27,722 nt of DNA from positions 1-27,722 of the forward strand of contig JAAEOI010000537.1 in assembly GCA_024244665.1 (NCBI GenBank), in the 5' to 3' direction. The DNA is from Bacteroidota bacterium. Its GTDB lineage: Bacteria > Bacteroidota > Bacteroidia > Bacteroidales > GCA-2748055. Of the stretch, positions 26,303 through 27,722 are shown one piece after another; position 1 is the first letter of the stretch, and the number at the start of each line of letters is the position of its first letter. Both the position numbers and the translations under genes were made by a program. The notes beneath the pieces were generated by a model. The model worked only from the letters and a program-made list of their open reading frames with translations, was not told the DNA's origin and ran no database searches.

Positions 26303-27722
26303 TTATTCCCCGGACAATCTAATTTTAATATTGAATTTACTTTTTTCAACTGTCCAGGTGGGAACTCTTATTTCAATTCGTTTTAGATTCTTTATTGTTT
26401 TATCAATTCCCAGTGGCGGAGGATCCAGGGATAATAAACTTATGCGCAGGTTATCAGGTGATAGTATTTCCAGATGGCACCGTTTTCCATCCTGCATTAA
26501 TATGGCACCTTTTTCAGTCATTTCAACTTCGGCAACCGTCATCATACCCCATATGATCTGTCTGGTGGAATCATTGATCTCAACATGATCTTCGATAATT
26601 ACTGAATGGTCAGAGTCTTTTACAAAATTCCTGTGATGAGAATTGAGTTTCCCCTTAAATATTTCGGTCATATCAAAGGTGACTCTCGGGATATCGTCTT
26701 TTTCAAAACCGGTTAAAGCTGCATAACCAGCGGCAATATGTCTTTCGTTATTAACAGTAATGGTGCTATGACCTTTATTTGATTTTGTGAGCAAGGTCCA
26801 TCTTTCGCATTCCTGGCATCTTCCGGATAAATCAAACCCGATCTTATTCAAAGGATAATAACTTTGATTACCGGGATCAACTACCCACCTCACACCATTC
26901 AGTTCAAAAACAAAGCTACCGGCATCCATATTTCCATGGATCACAGAAGCAGTTCCCCCTTTTGCAGCAAGATAGTATTGGTTTTTGTTATCCCTGTTCC
27001 TGAAGAAGGCTACCGGGTTTCTTCCTTTTCCGAACCACTCTGTAGCAAGTTCGCTGTTCTTTTGATTCTCATACTCCGATAAAGAGAGAAGTCCGGGACC
27101 TGCAAAACGTCCCAGCTGTTCCGGGTATTCAAAAAACTCTTTAATAAAATATTTCCCATCGCCCGATTTAGCCGCAAACCAGCATAAAAGAAGAGCCCCG
27201 GGCCCGTTTATCCGGCCATCGCAATCACAGAAGTTAAAATATTCACCCGACGGAGCCACAGATTGCAAATAGAAGTCAGGGCTCTTTTTAAAACCTTCAC
27301 TTTCATAAATTCCAAAATCCTGTCCCAGTGCAGAGCTCAACATCGAAGAAGCAACAGCGGTGTAAGAAGTTCCATACCCCCAATAAGACGGGCCCTCGGG
27401 ATAGACCCCATGCGGTGCATATTCCTTCAGGGAATTTGGAAGTTTTTCAAGAGCCCTGTGAATTGTTCTGTTGGCCAGTTCAGGGTTTTCATCAAAAGTT
27501 ATCAGGGCTGCTGCTATCATACCTCCATGACAAACCGCATTCCAGTTGTTGTAGCTGTTTATCCAGAACATTCTGGTCCCCCCTTCATTAAAACCAGGTT
27601 TCAGCCCCTTTTCAATCAAAGATGTTTTTGCCAGGTCAACCGTCGTCAGGGGCAGCCACTCTCCTGTCCAGTCGATTGCCAGTGCAACGGCAAAAGACAT
27701 TTCGGCCACATCCAGAAAATGC
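26303..27722 (-). CDS. Heparinase II/III-family polysaccharide lyase, 5' end off the window
   Basis: The frame is open to the right edge, so only the C-terminal 472 residues are visible. The first part is the (alpha/alpha) toroid, with FLDVAEMSFAVALAIDW, IEKGLKPGFNEGG, NNWNAVCHGGMIAAALI and YPEGPSYWGYGTSY. The second is the beta-sandwich, with HGNMDAGSFVFELNGVRW and VVDPGNQSYY. The Asn, His and Tyr candidates for beta-elimination at uronic acids are present in these motifs. The family (PL12, 15, 17, 21 and relatives) cleaves uronic-acid-containing glycans such as heparan, alginate or related polymers, usually in the periplasm. The gene ends 570 bp before susC and points the same way, so it is probably the previous transcription unit of the same PUL. 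The exact PL family cannot be assigned. Confidence 0.85.
   Translation of the reverse strand, partial: HFLDVAEMSFAVALAIDWTGEWLPLTTVDLAKTSLIEKGLKPGFNEGGTRMFWINSYNNWNAVCHGGMIAAALITFDENPELANRTIHRALEKLPNSLKEYAPHGVYPEGPSYWGYGTSYTAVASSMLSSALGQDFGIYESEGFKKSPDFYLQSVAPSGEYFNFCDCDGRINGPGALLLCWFAAKSGDGKYFIKEFFEYPEQLGRFAGPGLLSLSEYENQKNSELATEWFGKGRNPVAFFRNRDNKNQYYLAAKGGTASVIHGNMDAGSFVFELNGVRWVVDPGNQSYYPLNKIGFDLSGRCQECERWTLLTKSNKGHSTITVNNERHIAAGYAALTGFEKDDIPRVTFDMTEIFKGKLNSHHRNFVKDSDHSVIIEDHVEINDSTRQIIWGMMTVAEVEMTEKGAILMQDGKRCHLEILSPDNLRISLLSLDPPPLGIDKTIKNLKRIEIRVPTWTVEKSKFNIKIRLSGE

Noticed and set aside
26039..26386. 115-codon plus-strand frame in the susC upstream region
   Set aside because: No known motif, AT-rich chance composition, and its end overlaps the lyase gene antisense.
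1..27722. CRISPR array, tRNA, rRNA, transposase or integrase genes
   Set aside because: No regular repeat-spacer pattern, cloverleaf or transposase motif was seen on either strand.

Overview
The window comes from a Bacteroidota genome. It has a SusC/SusD outer-membrane glycan importer pair, Bacteroidota-type lipoprotein signals, a TAnnTTTG-like promoter, and tightly packed enzyme genes. All genes lie on the minus strand, so they are read from the right edge of the window to the left. The mix of enzymes suggests a marine or sediment member of Bacteroidia (a Marinilabiliales-type lineage would fit), but this is inference, because there are no rRNA or housekeeping genes here.

Layout in the direction of transcription: (1) 27722-26303 is the 3' part of a heparinase II/III-type polysaccharide lyase gene whose 5' end is off the window. 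(2) 26302-25733 is a 570-bp non-coding region with a candidate promoter, a 12-bp direct repeat at the predicted transcription start, and an inverted repeat further upstream. (3) 25732-20617 holds susC and susD. (4) 20616-20373 is a 244-bp gap with an intrinsic-terminator-like hairpin, followed by the remains of a sulfatase gene. (5) 20372-1 is a run of ten enzyme genes: a beta-propeller hydrolase resembling GH150 lambda-carrageenase in layout, an S1 sulfatase, a DUF5107-TPR protein, a CBM9-like protein, two tandem DUF6259-type hydrolases, a GH95-related protein, a GH2 beta-galactosidase-like enzyme, a second sulfatase, and a GH78 rhamnosidase-like enzyme cut by the left edge. Most gene junctions are 4-bp overlaps or gaps of 3-36 bp, so this looks like one long operon.

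Together this is a polysaccharide utilization locus (PUL) for a sulfated heteropolysaccharide. SusD and SusC would bind and import oligosaccharides. The lyase and the propeller hydrolase could cut the backbone. The two sulfatases would remove sulfate, and the GH2, GH95-like, GH78-like and DUF6259 enzymes would remove side chains or terminal sugars. GH78 plus a lyase point to rhamnose and uronic acid (ulvan-like), while the GH150-like layout and GH2 point to a sulfated galactan. The substrate cannot be fixed from sequence alone. No regulator gene is present in the window.

The least explained parts are the two DUF6259-type paralogues, the GH95-like enzyme with altered catalytic motifs, the propeller hydrolase, the unusual CQPCR sulfatase motif, the sulfatase remnant between susD and the enzyme genes, and the repeat array at the susC promoter.
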